Below the pieces are notes generated by a model. That model saw nothing but the letters and a program-made list of their open reading frames with translations. It was not told the origin of the DNA and made no database searches. The position numbers were made by a program, and so were the translations under genes. Below are positions 1 to 9,748 of a stretch of 64,000 bases of DNA, piece after piece; positions within the stretch are counted from its first letter, which is position 1, and each line of letters opens with the position of its first letter. Source of the stretch: Heterostelium multicystogenum (Eukaryota > Evosea > Eumycetozoa > Acytosteliales > Acytosteliaceae); NCBI GenBank assembly GCA_003667245.1, contig RCNN01000492.1, forward strand, positions 1 through 64,000, given 5' to 3'.

Positions 1-83
1 CAACAGTGTTTCGGCCGTGGCGGCGAATCGTTTTTCGAATCGTCGATCACCATCACTTTCAAGGCGTTGGAATGCTGTTCCAT
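1..83 (-). CDS. pilG: PilG response regulator, N-terminal fragment (runs off the left edge)
   Basis: Only the first 27 or so codons are present. They read MEQHSNALKVMVIDDSK, which is the start of the PilG CheY-like receiver: a hydrophobic beta strand followed by the acidic Asp-Asp pair of the phosphorylation pocket. PilG acts in the Pil-Chp chemosensory pathway that controls type IV pilus extension. After the Lys the frame is lost. An extra T in the run at 31-35 and an extra G at 19-20 (plus strand) would explain this, since removing both restores the expected IRRTAETLL continuation. It is divergent from gshB, as in P. aeruginosa. The call rests on a short segment plus synteny. Confidence 0.8.
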   Translation of the reverse strand, partial: MEQHSNALKVMVIDDSKNDSPPRPKHC

Positions 84-322
84 ATCTGCTCTACCATCGC
101 CACAGCGAATAGGTTTTCGGTGTGTACTGCCTGATGTTGCACAGGACGAGCGCCAAAAGCCTCGGAATTCAAGGCTGATGTGCCATGGGCAGCCTTTTTA
201 GCACAGTCTCAGAACGCAATCTATCGGCCGACCCGCGTGGTGGTTTTTTCCTTGACCCACAACAGCCGCGCAGCGCCACTCTGACGCCACTTTTATCGCC
301 CTTATTTGCTAGAGGAAATCCC

Positions 323-1279
323 ATGAGCGTTCGCGTCGGCATTGTCATGGACCCTATCGCCAGCATTTCTATAAAAAGGACAGCTCGCTGGCCATCTGCT
401 GGCCGCCCAGGCCCGCGGCTGGAGCCTGTTCTATATGGAGCAGCCGGACCTTTATCAGGGCGACGGTGAAGCGCGGGCGCGATGCGTCCCCTGCAGGTGT
501 TTGCCAACCCCGAGAAGTGGTTCGAGCTGCAAGACGAAATCGACAGCCCCCTGAGCGACCTCGACGTGATCCTGATGCGCAAGGATCCCGCCGTTCGACA
601 TGGAGTTCGTCTACTCCACCTACCTGCTGGAGCAGGCCGAGCGCGCGGGCGTGCTGATCGTCAACAAGCCCCAGAGCCTGCGCGACTGCAATGAAAAGCT
701 GTTCGCCCACGCTGTTCCCGCAGTGCACGCCGCCGACCGTGGTCAGCCGCCGCGCCGATGTGCTGCGTGAATTCGCCGCCAAGCACGGCGATGTGATCCT
801 CAAGCCGCTGGACGGCATGGGCGGTACTCTCGATTTTCCGCCACCGCGCCGGCGACCCGAACCTGTCGGTGATCCTGGAGACCCTGACCTGCGCTGGGGC
901 ACCCAGCAGATCATGGGCCAGGCCTACATTCCGGCGATCAAGGACGGCGACCAAGCGCATCCTGATGATCGACGGCGAGCCGGTGCCTTACTGCCTGGCG
1001 CGCATTCCCGGCCGCCGGCGAGACCCGCGGCAACCTGGCCGCCGGTGGCCGGGTGAAGCCCGCCCGCTGACGGACAAGGATCGCTGGATTGCAGCCCAAG
1101 TCGGCCCGACCCTGCGCGAAAAAGGCTTGCTGTTCGTAGGCCTGGACGTAATCGGCGAGAACCTCACCGAAATCAACGTCACCAGCCCGACCTGTATTCG
1201 CGAGATCGACAACGCATTTGGCACGAACATCGGCGAAATGCTGATGGCTGCGATTGCCGCCAAGCTACAAGCCAAGTGA
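323..1279 (+). CDS. gshB: Glutathione synthetase (frameshifted)
   Basis: GshB joins gamma-glutamylcysteine and glycine with ATP in the cytoplasm, the second step of glutathione synthesis. The inferred protein is about 318 residues, the usual length. It begins [16 protein letters not shown] with a ribosome site (agagga) just upstream. ATP-grasp features are visible: [10 protein letters not shown] (ATP loop), then [16 protein letters not shown], and the C-terminal [19 protein letters not shown] metal and substrate site. At least seven single-base shifts break it (near 370, 395, 480, 588, 700, 830, 955 and 1020), the densest damage in the window. Both missing bases (for example a C near 371) and extra bases (a C near 588) occur, which fits sequence error. 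It is divergent from pilG across a 239-base gap in which I see no further gene. Confidence 0.92.
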
Positions 1280-1356
1280 CATAGAACAGCCGGACACAAA
1301 CCAACATTGCGTTATCATGCGCCACCTGTGAAACGCGCGATGTTGGTTTTCTTGTC

Positions 1357-2251
1357 ATGACGCTCCCGTCCGATTGCCCCCGAACTCTCCCACAGCGGCG
1401 TGGCGCCCGGCTGATCGGCTCGGATTTACCCTGTTTCTGCGGGGCGTTGATTCACCTGGCGCTGATCCTCGGCCTGGGTTTCACCTTTGCCGAACCCAAG
1501 CAGATCACCAGACCCCTGGAAATCACCCTCGCCACGTTCAAAAGCGAAAAGAAGCCCGAAAAGGCCGACTTTCTCGCCCAGGACAACCAGCAAGGCAGCG
1601 GCACCCTCGACAAGAAGGCCGTGCCCAAGACCACTGAAGTCGCGCCATTCCAGGACAACAAGTCAATAAGGTCACGCGCACCGCCGGCGCCCAAGCCGGA
1701 GGTGAAACAGGCGCACCCAACCCACCACCGTGGCGCCCAAGCCGCAAAAAGGCCCCGACCCAGCGCGAAAAAGGCCAAGACCGAACCCACGCCTGCCCGC
1801 GCTGCCCCGACTTTTGACAGCTCGCAAACTCTCCAGTGAGATCTCCAGCCTGGAAGCCGAACTGGCCCACGAACAACAGCTGTACGCCAAGCGCCCGCGG
1901 ATCTACCGCCTCAACGCCGCCTCCACCATGCGCGACAAAGGCGCCTGGTATAAGGATGAGTGGCGCAAGAAGGTCGAGCGCATCGGCAACCTGAACTACC
2001 CGGACGAAGCCCGTCGCCAGCAGATCTACGGCAATTTGCGACTGCTGGTGTCGATCAACCGCGACGGCACCTTGTACGAGGTGCAGGTGCTGGAGTCCTC
2101 CGGCCAACCGCTGCTGGACCAGGCAGCGCAACGCATCGTGCGCCTGGCGGCGCCTTTTGCGCCGTTTACCGGAGACCTGAACGACATCGACCGCCTGGAA
2201 ATCATTCGCACCTGGCGCTTTGCCAAAGGTGATCGGCTGTCGAGCAACTAA
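1357..2251 (+). CDS. tonB: TonB-family energy transducer (frameshifted)
   Basis: A TonB protein spans the inner membrane and passes proton-motive energy to outer-membrane receptors or, for this genomic position (tonB3 in P. aeruginosa), supports type IV pilus function. The start MTLPSDCPRT is followed by a single hydrophobic segment (LIHLALILGLGFTFA, about residues 30-45), a Lys/Pro-rich periplasmic linker with many AP/KP pairs, and a C-terminal TonB domain: YPDEARRQQIYGNLRLLVSI and the VLESSGQPLLDQAA helix. The frame shifts near 1425-1440 and again near 1665-1840 in the low-complexity linker. Length (about 297 aa) fits the family. A REPIN lies directly downstream. Confidence 0.85.
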
Positions 2252-2264
2252 CCAACCCTGCTTT

Positions 2265-2366
2265 CTGTAGGAGCGAGCTTGCTCGCGAAGATCGTTAACG
2301 ATAACGCGGGCTTTCTGGCTTAACCCGGCGCTCTCAGGTTTTTCGCAAGCAAGCTCGCTCCTACAG
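2265..2366. repeat. REPIN, GAGCGAGC type
   Basis: Two REP units in inverted order flank a central spacer: CTGTAGGAGCGAGCTTGCTC at the left and its complement ending GCTCGCTCCTACAG at the right. Each unit can fold into a short hairpin with a TT loop. The inner part carries GATCGTTAACGAT and an ACGCGGG, the same inner subtype as the copy at 26858. It lies between convergent-free genes tonB and algH, in non-coding DNA. Confidence 0.9.
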
Positions 2367-2441
2367 AGAATCAACACGCCAAACCAATTCCTGCGCATCC
2401 TCAGCTTGTCAGTTCGCCCCTCCAACGCCACACTAGCGGAC

Positions 2442-3010
2442 ATGAAAAATGTCAGCCCGACCTACCTCAAGCACCAATTCCTGATCGCCATGCCCATATG
2501 GCCGACCCGAACTTTGCGCAAACCTTGACCTACATCGTCGAGCACACCGCCAATGGTGCGATGGGGTTGGTGGTCAACCGCCCGCAAGACTGAACCTGGC
2601 CGATATCCTCGAGCAACTGCGCCCGGACATCGACCCACCCGCCAGCTGCCAGCACGTACCGATCTACATCGGCGGGCCGGTGCAGACGGACCGGGGGTTT
2701 TGTGCTGCACCCCACCGGGCCGAAATTCCAGGCGACCGTGGACCTTGAAGGGTTGTCCCTGTCCACGTCCCAGGACGTCCTGTTCGCGATTGCCGACGGC
2801 GTAGGGCCTGATCAAAGTGTGATCACCCTCGGCTACGCCGGCTGGGAAGCCGGGCAACTGGAGGCGGAGCTGGCGAGCAATGCCTGGCTGACCTGCCCGT
2901 TCGACGCCGACATCCTGTTCAACACCCCCAGCGAACTGCGCCTGGAAGCGGCCGCCGCCAAGCTGCGGATCAACCTCAGCCTGCTGACCAGCCAGGCGGG
3001 GCACGCCTGA
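2442..3010 (+). CDS. algH: AlgH/YqgE (UPF0301) protein (frameshifted)
   Basis: AlgH is a small cytoplasmic protein of uncertain biochemical role, first noted as an alginate regulator in P. aeruginosa. The start [18 protein letters not shown] is typical, followed by the family hallmark [10 protein letters not shown] at about residue 40, [16 protein letters not shown], and the C-terminal [12 protein letters not shown] region. The inferred length is 189 aa, as expected. Frame shifts are near 2495, 2590 and 2697. The stop (TGA at 3008-3010) shares a base with the ATG of ruvX, so the two genes are translationally coupled, a conserved arrangement in gammaproteobacteria. Confidence 0.93.
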
Positions 3011-3447
3011 TGGCCTTGCGTCTGATCCTCGGTTTCGACTACGGCACCAAACAGATCGGCGTCGCCGTCGGCCAGGTGATTACCGGCCAGGCCCGCGAGC
3101 TGTGCACCCTGAAGGCCCAGAACGGCGTGCCGGACTGGAACCAGGTCGAAGCCCTGATCAAGGAGTGGAAGCCCGACGCCGTGGTGGTCGGCCTGCCGCT
3201 GAACATGGACGGCACCCCGAGCGAGATGTGCCTTCGGGCCGAAAAGTTCGCCCGCCGCCTGAACGGCCGCTACAACCTGCCCTTCTATACCCACGACGAA
3301 CGCCTGACCACGTTCGAAGCCAAGGGCGAGCGTCGCGACCGTGGCGGGCAGAAAGGCAGTTACCGCGACAACCCGGTGGATGCCATCGCCGCGGCCCTGC
3401 TGTTGCAGGGCTGGCTGGATGAAAACACCGCTTTATTTGAATCCTGA
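3010..3447 (+). CDS. ruvX: Holliday junction resolvase-like YqgF/RuvX
   Basis: RuvX/YqgF is an RNase H-fold nuclease implicated in 16S rRNA 5' processing. The 145-residue ORF is intact. It opens with the metal-binding strand LILGFDYGTKQIGVAVG and has the second conserved segment VVVGLPLNMDGTPSEM around residue 60 and the acidic C-terminal DNPVDAIAAALLLQGWL. It overlaps algH by one base and is followed by a hairpin before pyrR. The intact frame shows that this stretch of sequence is reliable. Confidence 0.95.
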   Translation: MALRLILGFDYGTKQIGVAVGQVITGQARELCTLKAQNGVPDWNQVEALIKEWKPDAVVVGLPLNMDGTPSEMCLRAEKFARRLNGRYNLPFYTHDERLTTFEAKGERRDRGGQKGSYRDNPVDAIAAALLLQGWLDENTALFES

Positions 3448-3449
3448 CT

Positions 3450-3467
3450 GACGCGGCTTGCCGCGTC
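3450..3467 (+). terminator. Stem-loop between ruvX and pyrR
   Basis: GACGCGG and CCGCGTC form a 7-bp GC-rich stem around a CTTG loop, followed by TTCTTA rather than a clean T run. It sits a few bases after the ruvX stop and about 50 bases before pyrR. It could be a weak intrinsic terminator for algH-ruvX or a leader structure for the pyr genes. The sequence alone does not decide. Confidence 0.5.
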
Positions 3468-3519
3468 TTCTTACGTTTGAGCCCGGACCTTGCCTGCGCG
3501 AGGCCTAGAAGGAGCACCC

Positions 3520-4026
3520 ATGAGCCTGCCCAATCCCGCCGACCTGATCAGCCAGATGGCGATCCGCCTCAAGGCGCACCTGGAACACCGTGCCATCAGC
3601 GAGCCGCGCTTTATCGGCATCCGCACCGGCGGCGTCTGGGTGGCCCAGGCGCTGCTGGAAGAACTGGGCAGCGACTCGCCCCTGGGCACCCTGGACGTGT
3701 CTTTCTACCGTGACGACTTCAGCCAGAACGGCCTGCACCCGCAAGTGCGCCCCTCGGCCCTGCCCTTCGAGATCGAAGGCCAGCACCTGGTGCTGATCGA
3801 TGACGTGCTGATGAGCGGTCGCACCATACGTGCCGCGATGAACGAACTGTTCGACTACGGCCGTCCGGCCAGCGTGACCCTGGTCTGTTTGCTGGACCTG
3901 GACGCCGGCGAATTGCCGATCAGCCCGAACGTGGTCGGCGCCACCCTGTCCCTGGAAGCCCACCAGCGGGTAAAATTGTCCGGTCCCACGCCGCTCGAAC
4001 TCGAACTGCAAGACCTTGCCCTTTAA
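3520..4026 (+). CDS. pyrR: PyrR bifunctional regulator / uracil phosphoribosyltransferase
   Basis: PyrR is a phosphoribosyltransferase-fold protein that regulates pyrimidine genes and can make UMP from uracil and PRPP. The 168-residue protein is intact. The PRPP-binding loop [18 protein letters not shown] lies at about residues 88-105. I choose ATG 3520 because an AAGGAG ribosome site sits 6-11 bases upstream (agaaggagcaccc). An in-frame ATG at 3490 would add ten non-conserved residues. It is followed 24 bases later by pyrB, the conserved pyrR-pyrB-pyrC' operon of pseudomonads. Confidence 0.95.
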   Translation: MSLPNPADLISQMAIRLKAHLEHRAISEPRFIGIRTGGVWVAQALLEELGSDSPLGTLDVSFYRDDFSQNGLHPQVRPSALPFEIEGQHLVLIDDVLMSGRTIRAAMNELFDYGRPASVTLVCLLDLDAGELPISPNVVGATLSLEAHQRVKLSGPTPLELELQDLAL

Positions 4027-4050
4027 ACCGCCTTGTAAAGAGTCCCCGCG

Positions 4051-5058
4051 ATGACGCCTCTAGATGCCAAGCGCCCGCTGCAGCTCAATGCTCAGGGCCA
4101 GCTGCAACACTTCCTGTCCCTCGACGGCTTGCCCCGCGAACTGCTCACCGAAATCCTCGACACGGCCGACTCGTTTCTCGAAGTCGGCGGCCGGGCGGTG
4201 AAAGAAAGTCCCGTTGCTGCGCGGCAAGACCATCTGCAACGTGTTCTTCGAGAACTCGACCCGCACCCGCACCACCTTTGAACTGGCGGCCCAACGCCTG
4301 TCGGCTGACGTGATCACGCTGAAACGTGTCCACCTCGTCGGCGAGCAAGGGCGAAACCCTGCTCGACACCCTGCGCAACCTGGAAGCCATGGCCGCCGAC
4401 ATGTTCGTGGTGCGCCACGGCGATTCCGGTGCTGCGCACTTCATCGCCGAGCACGTGTGCCCGAATGTGGCGATCATCAACGGCGGCGACGGCCGTCACG
4501 CCCACCCGACCCAGGGCATGCTCGACATGCTGACCATCCGGCGGGCACAAGGGCAGCTTTGAAAACCTCTCGGTGGCCATTGTCGGCGACATCCTGCACT
4601 CGCGGGTTGCACGCTCGAACATGCTGGCCCTGAAAACCCTGGGTTGCCCGGACATCCGCGTGATCGCCCCCAAGACCCTGCTGCCGATCGGTATCGAGCA
4701 GTACGGCGTGAAGGTCTACACCGACATGGCCGAAGGCCTGAAGGATGTGGACGTGGTGATCATGCTGCGCCTGCAGCGCGAGCGTATGGCGGGCGGCCTG
4801 CTGCCGAGCGAAGGCGAGTTCTATCGCCTGTTCGGCCTGACCACCGCACGCCTGGCCGGCGCCAAGCCGGACGCCATCGTGATGCACCCGGGGCCAATCA
4901 ACCGTGGCGTGGAGATTGAGTCGGCGGTGGCCGATGGCGCGCAGTCGGTGATTCTCAACCAGGTCACGTACGGCATCGCCATCCGCATGGCGGTGTTGTC
5001 CATGGCCATGAGCGGGCAAACCGCGCAACGTCAATTCGAGCAGGAGAACGCCCAGTGA
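4051..5058 (+). CDS. pyrB: Aspartate carbamoyltransferase catalytic chain (frameshifted)
   Basis: PyrB condenses carbamoyl phosphate with aspartate, the first committed step of UMP synthesis. Seen: [19 protein letters not shown] (carbamoyl-phosphate site STRTR), [27 protein letters not shown], and [12 protein letters not shown] near the end. The inferred length is about 335 aa, the longer Pseudomonas form. Single-base shifts lie near 4207 (an extra A in gaaagt), 4325 and 4548. The gene is needed for growth without uracil and the family sequence resumes after each shift, so these are most likely errors. The TGA stop overlaps the GTG start of the next gene (GTGA). Confidence 0.95.
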
Positions 5059-6337
5059 AGCTCAGCATTCTCGGCGCCCGAGTCATCGATCCGGCCAGCG
5101 GCCTGGATCAAGTCACCGATCTGCACCTGGAAGCCGGCAAGATCATTGCCATCGGCGCCGCACCCGCAGGCTTCAGCGCCAGCGAAACTATCGACGCCAA
5201 AGGCCTGATCGCCGCGCCTGGCTGGTTGACCTGAACGTCGCCCTGCGTGAGCCGGGCTACAGCCGCAAGGGCAACATCACCAGCGAAACCCGCGCCGCCG
5301 CCGCTGCCGGTGGCGTGACCAGCCTGTGCTGCCCGCCCCACACCAAACCGGTGCTGGACACCTCGGCGGTGACCGAACTGATCCTCGACCGCGCCCGCGA
5401 AGCCGGCAACTGCAAAGTGTTTCCCCATCGGCGCCCTGAGCAAAGGGCTGGACGGCGAACAACTGGCCGAACTGATCGCCCTGCGCGACGCAGGCTGCGT
5501 GGCCTTCGGCAACGGCCTGGAGAGCTTTCGCAGCACCCGCACCCTGTGCCGTGCGCTGGAATATGCGGCGACTTTCGACCTGACCTGACCGTGATTTTCC
5601 ACTCCCAGGACCGTGACCTGGCCGAAGGCGGCCTGGCCCACGAAGGCGCCACCGCGAGCTTCCTCGGCCTGCCGGGCATCCCGGAAACCGCCGAGACCGT
5701 GGCCCTGGCCCGCGACCTGCTGCTGGTGGAACAAAGCGGCGTACGCGCGCACTTCAGCCAGCTGACCAGCGCTCGCGGCGTGGCCCTGATCGCTCAGGCC
5801 CAGGCCCGCGGATTGCCGGTGACGGCGGATGTGGCGCTGTATCAGCTGATTCTGACGGATGAGGCGCTGATCGACTTCTCCAGCCTGTATCACGTGCAGC
5901 CGCCACTGCGTACCCGCGCTGACCGTGACGGTTTGCGGGCGGCGGTGAAGTCCGGGGGTTTCGGCGATCTCCAGCCATCACCAGCCCCACGAGCGGGATG
6001 CCAAGCTGGCGCCGTTCGGCGCGACGGAGCCAGGCATCAGCAGCGTCGAGCTGTTGCTGCTGCCGCTGGCAATGACGTTGGTGGAAGATGGTTTGCTGGA
6101 CCTGCCGACCCTGCTGGCGCGTCTCAGTGCGGGCCCCTGCCGAGGCGCTGCGCCTGCCGGCGGGCAAGCTGGCGGTGGGCTCGGCGGCGGACCTGGTGCT
6201 GTTTGATCCGGCCAGCTCCACGATTGCCGGGGAACACTGGCTGTCCAAGGGTGAAAAACTGCCCATTCATCGGCCATAGCCTGCCGGCGACTGTGCGGTA
6301 CACGCTGGTGGATGGGCGGATCAGCTACCAGGCTTGA
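5055..6337 (+). CDS. pyrC': Dihydroorotase-like PyrC' (non-catalytic ATCase partner; frameshifted)
   Basis: In pseudomonads this dihydroorotase homologue is catalytically dead and holds the PyrB trimers together in a dodecameric ATCase. The sequence agrees: where active enzymes have a metal-binding His-x-His before LREPG, this one reads [14 protein letters not shown], so both histidines are gone (Asn and Ala). The start is GTG 5055, overlapping the pyrB stop by four bases. Inferred length is about 427 aa. The C-terminal amidohydrolase strand [16 protein letters not shown] is present. Frame shifts lie near 5218, 5425, 5577, 5960, 6130 and 6265. Knowledge of the partner role is from the Pseudomonas ATCase literature; the missing ligands are read directly. 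Confidence 0.9.
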
Positions 6338-6360
6338 ATCCAATCCAGAGTGGGCACAGT

Positions 6361-6455
6361 AAATGTGGGAGCGGGCTTGCTCGCAAAAGCGGTGGGTCAG
6401 TCAATAGAGATGTCGACTGACACATCGCATTCGCGAGCAAGCCCGCTCCCACATT
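6361..6455. repeat. REPIN, GAGCGGGC type
   Basis: AATGTGGGAGCGGGCTTGCT at the left and GCCCGCTCCCACATTTGG at the right form an inverted REP pair about 95 bases long in the gap between convergent pyrC' and the TM2-domain gene. The left unit reads TCGCAAA rather than TCGCGAA, a single change from the consensus. Confidence 0.9.
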
Positions 6456-6471
6456 TGGATCTTCACAAATC

Positions 6472-6903
6472 TTAACGGCCGCCGTTGCGCTCGGCATTGC
6501 GGATCGAAATCTGCGTATTCAGCGTCCAGAAGTCATACAGCACCCCGATCAGGAACAAGCCCCCGGTCAGCAGGTAAATGATCCCGCTGATTCCATTTGC
6601 CCTGATACATGCGGTGCAAACCGAACACACCCAGGAAACGCCAACAGAATCCAGGCCACGTTGTACTCGATCGGCCCGGCGGTAAATCGCAGGTCCGCTT
6701 CGCGGTCCATTGCCGGAATCAGGAACAAGTCGATCAACCAGCCAATCCCGAACAAACCGAAGGTGAAAAACCAGATCGTCCCGGTCACCGGCTTGCCGTA
6801 ATAAAAGCGGTGAGCACCGGTAAAACCGAAAATCCAAAGCAGGTAGCCGATCACCTTGCTGTGGGTGTCTTGTTTGCGAAACATCCTGTCGATAGGTGTT
6901 CAT
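6472..6903 (-). CDS. TM2-domain membrane protein (frameshifted)
   Basis: TM2-domain proteins are small inner-membrane proteins with paired transmembrane helices; their bacterial function is poorly known. The sequence shows two copies of the pattern: GYLLWIFGFTGAHRFYYGK then GTIWFFTFGLFGIGWLIDLF, and later SGIIYLLTGGLFLIGVLYDF. The G-x-HRFYYGK turn is the family signature. The end is NAERNGGR. The frame shifts near 6610-6640 in the middle. It may also shift at the start: MNTYRQ from 6903 runs out of frame into MFRKQDTHSK, which has its own ATG at 6884, so the true start is either of these. Confidence 0.82.
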   Translation of the reverse strand: MNTYRQDVSQTRHPQQGDRLPALDFRFYRCSPLLLRQAGDRDDLVFHLRFVRDWLVDRLVPDSGNGPRSGPAIYRRADRVQRGLDSVGVSWVCSVCTACIRANGISGIIYLLTGGLFLIGVLYDFWTLNTQISIRNAERNGGR

Positions 6904-7153
6904 GGAGTACCTCTTTAGCCTCGATAGATAAATATTTCTGGTTTCTTTGTGACTTTTTTACGGGCGCCCGACATGCGGCAAATGGTATCTTCGCTTCCCT
7001 CAAAGCCTTATACCGCCTGACTTGTGTAGGACAATCGCGGCAATTCGTCACGGTTTTCCTGAATTTGACCCCAGGGTTCAGTCGACAAACGGCCTTAGCA
7101 CGACACAAAAAGCTGTTATAAAGTTGCGCGCAAACCAAAAAGAGCCACGCCTA

Positions 7154-7791
7154 ATGCGACCATTTTTCAAGACATGGCTAACCATTTGCCTATTAATGCC
7201 ACTGGCCGCCCACGCCACCAATCGTGAGCAACGACTTCCCAACGTTAATGGTTTCACCCCTAAAGTTCACGCCACCACCAGCTCCGCCAAATCGGTAAAG
7301 CTGACCGTGAAGCGCCCGACTCAACTGAGCAAGGCCCACGGTAATGCAGCGCCAGGGCTGATGGCCGTCAACACCAAGCAAAGCAGCAACGTCCTCAGCC
7401 GTGCCGTCAACGTGCTCGGTACTCCTTATCGTTGGGGCGGCAGCAGCCCAAGTAAAGGGTTCGACTGCAGTGGTTTGGTGAAATATGCGTTTTAACGACG
7501 TAAAAGCCGTGGATTTGCCGCGCACTTCCAACGCCATGGCCGCCGGCCACGGGCTGAAGGTTGAGCGCAAGGATTTGAAACCGGGTGACCCTGCTGTTCT
7601 TCAAACTGAAGAGCCGCCAGGTGAACCACGTTGCCATCTACCTGGGCAACGACCGTTTCATCCACGCACCGCGTCGTGGCAAGTCCGTGAGCATCGATAC
7701 GCTGAAGAAGCCGTTCTGGGACAAGAACTACGTGATTGCCAAGCGTGTCCTGCCTAAAGAACAGAACAACCTGCGGATTGTGCAGCGCTGA
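7154..7791 (+). CDS. NlpC/P60 family peptidoglycan endopeptidase (frameshifted)
   Basis: A secreted NlpC/P60 cysteine peptidase that probably cuts peptide cross-links of peptidoglycan. A signal peptide is clear: MRPFFKTWLTICLLMPLAAHA, then cleavage. The catalytic domain begins at about residue 80: NVLGTPYRWGGSSPSKGFDC with the nucleophile Cys in FDCSGLV, and the catalytic His in NHVAIYLGNDRFIHAPRRGK. The last residue is Arg before TGA 7789-7791. Shifts lie near 7488 and 7590 and leave about 212 residues in total. I chose ATG 7154 because the signal peptide starts there. The 250 bases upstream hold no gene that I can recognise. Confidence 0.9.
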
Positions 7792-7816
7792 TATCAGGCT
7801 GATGTGAGAGCAGGCT

Positions 7817-7909
7817 TGTGTGGGAGCGGGCTTGCTCGCGAATGCGGAGTGTCAGTCGATACATGCTTGACTGATACACCGCATTCGCGAGCAAGCCCGC
7901 TCCCACATT
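7817..7909. repeat. REPIN, GAGCGGGC type
   Basis: TGTGGGAGCGGGCTTGCTCG and its complement lie 93 bases apart end to end, in the gap between convergent NlpC and pilT genes. The inner part (GAATGCGG ... CCGCATTC) extends the pairing, so the whole element is one long hairpin. Confidence 0.9.
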
Positions 7910-7932
7910 AGTTTTTCATCGCCCACGCGACC

Positions 7933-8972
7933 TTAAATATCCCCAGGCACCCTCGCCTTCTCCCGGGCATGTTCCCGGCTGATGAGCCCCTGGCTGACCA
8001 ACGCCTTCAAACTCATGTCCAGCGTCGTCATCCCCAGCGCCCCCCCGTCTGGATCGCAGAATACATCTGCGCCACCTTGTCCTCGCGGATTCAGGTTACG
8101 AATCGCCGGCGTGCCGAGCATGATTTCGTGAGCCGCCACCCGCCCGCCGCCGACCTTCTTCACCAGCACCTGAGAGACCACCGCCTGCAATGACTCCGAG
8201 AGCATCGAGCGGACCATGGTCTTTTCCCCCCCCGGAAACACATCCACCACCCGGTCCACGGTTTTAGCCGCCGACGTGGTGTGCAACGTGCCAAACACCA
8301 GGTGCCCGGTTTCCCGCCGCCGTCAGCGCGAGCCGAATGGTTTCCAGGTCTCGCAATTCGCCAACCAGGATCACATCCGGGTCCTCCCGCAATGCCGAAC
8401 GCAGGGCCGCCGAGAAACTGTGGGTATCGCGATGCACCTGTCGCTGGTTTGATCAGGGCATTTTCGGTTGGTGGATAAACTCGATCGGGTCTTCAAGGGT
8501 GAGGATGTGCTGGCGACGATGGGTGTTGAGGTAGTCGATCATCGCTGCCAGGGTGGTGGACTTGCCGGAACCGGTCGGCCCGGTGACCAGCACCAGCCCC
8601 CGTGGCAGGTCTGCGATGCGCCGGAACACCTCGCCCAACCCCAGGTGTTCCAGGCTCTCTGCACCGTTGAGGGGATGGTACGAAACACCGCGCCCATGCC
8701 CCGGTGCTGCTGGAACACATTCACCCGAAACCGCGCCACCTCGGGCAACTCGAAGGCAAAATCCGTTTCAAGAGATGTTTCGAAATCCTTTTGCTGGTGA
8801 TTGTTCAGCAAAGGGCTGAGCAAACGCCGCCACTTGCACCGGCGCAAAGTACAGGCCAATCGAGTGGCCAGACCTCGCCATCCACTCGCAGCATCGGCGC
8901 CAACCCCGCCGACAGATGCAGGTCGGAGGCCCGCAGGCGTACGCCGGCGGCCAGCAGTTCAGTGATATCCAT
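7933..8972 (-). CDS. pilT: PilT-type twitching motility ATPase (frameshifted)
   Basis: PilT is the hexameric AAA+ ATPase that retracts type IV pili. The start [20 protein letters not shown] fits PilT rather than PilU. Downstream are [14 protein letters not shown], Walker [31 protein letters not shown], the [19 protein letters not shown]is box, and the C-terminal [12 protein letters not shown]. At least six shifts occur (near 8070, 8225, 8310, 8450, 8650 and 8800-8860). Length is about 345 aa once these are allowed for, as expected. No pilU follows it, unlike in P. aeruginosa. It is divergent from yggS over 57 bases. Confidence 0.88.
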
Positions 8973-9029
8973 AGGGCTTTCCATTTCCAGTAGAATGCCG
9001 CGGACTCCATATCCACGGGCGCAACTTGA

Positions 9030-9715
9030 ATGTCGACCATAGCAGACAACATCGGCCTGGTTTCCGAGCGGATCCGGGCAGCCGCCGAGGCCGCGCAGCG
9101 CGACGCAGGCAGCGTGCACCTGCTGGCCGTGAGCAAGACCAAACCCGCACAGGCCGTGCGCGAAGCCTATGCCGCCGGGATGCGTGACTTTGGCGAGAAC
9201 TATCTGCAGGACCCTGGGCAAACAGGCCGAATTAACCGACCTGCCCTTGAGTTGGCACTTCATCGGCCCCATTCAATCGAACAAGACTCGTGCGATCGCC
9301 GAGAATTTCGCTTGGGTGCATTCCGTGGACCGCCTGAAAATCGCACAACGCCTGTCCGAACAACGCCCGGCTGACCTGCCGCCGCTGAATATCTGCATCC
9401 AGGTCAACGTCAGTGGCGAAGCCAGCAAGTCCCGGCTGTACACCCGTCGACCTGCCCGCCCTGGCCGAAGCCATCAGCGCCCTGCCGCGCCTGAAGCTGC
9501 GCGGCCTGATGGCGATCCCCGAGCCGACCGACGACCGTGCAGAGCAAGACGCAGCCTTCGCCACCGTGCGCGACCTGCAAGCGAGCCTCGACCTGGGGCT
9601 CGACACACTTTCCATGGGCATGAGCCATGACCTTGAGTCGGCCATCGCCCAAGGGGCCACCTGGGTGCGGATCGGTACCGCCCTGTTTGGTGCCCGCGAC
9701 TATGGCCAGCCGTGA
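9030..9715 (+). CDS. yggS: YggS family pyridoxal-phosphate homeostasis protein (frameshifted)
   Basis: YggS (PLPBP) binds PLP and affects vitamin B6 and amino-acid balance; no catalytic activity is established. The PLP lysine is in LLAVSKTKPAQAV near residue 35, followed by AGMRDFGENYLQ, HFIGPIQSNKTRAIAENF, GLMAIPEP, and the phosphate-binding LSMGMSHDLESAIAQGATWVRIG-type end. Frame shifts near 9212 and 9440 interrupt a protein of about 228 aa. It is followed 33 bases downstream by proC and then yggT, the standard order. Confidence 0.95.
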
Positions 9716-9748
9716 AATGGCTGACTTCCATCTGAGTAAGGACCTGTC

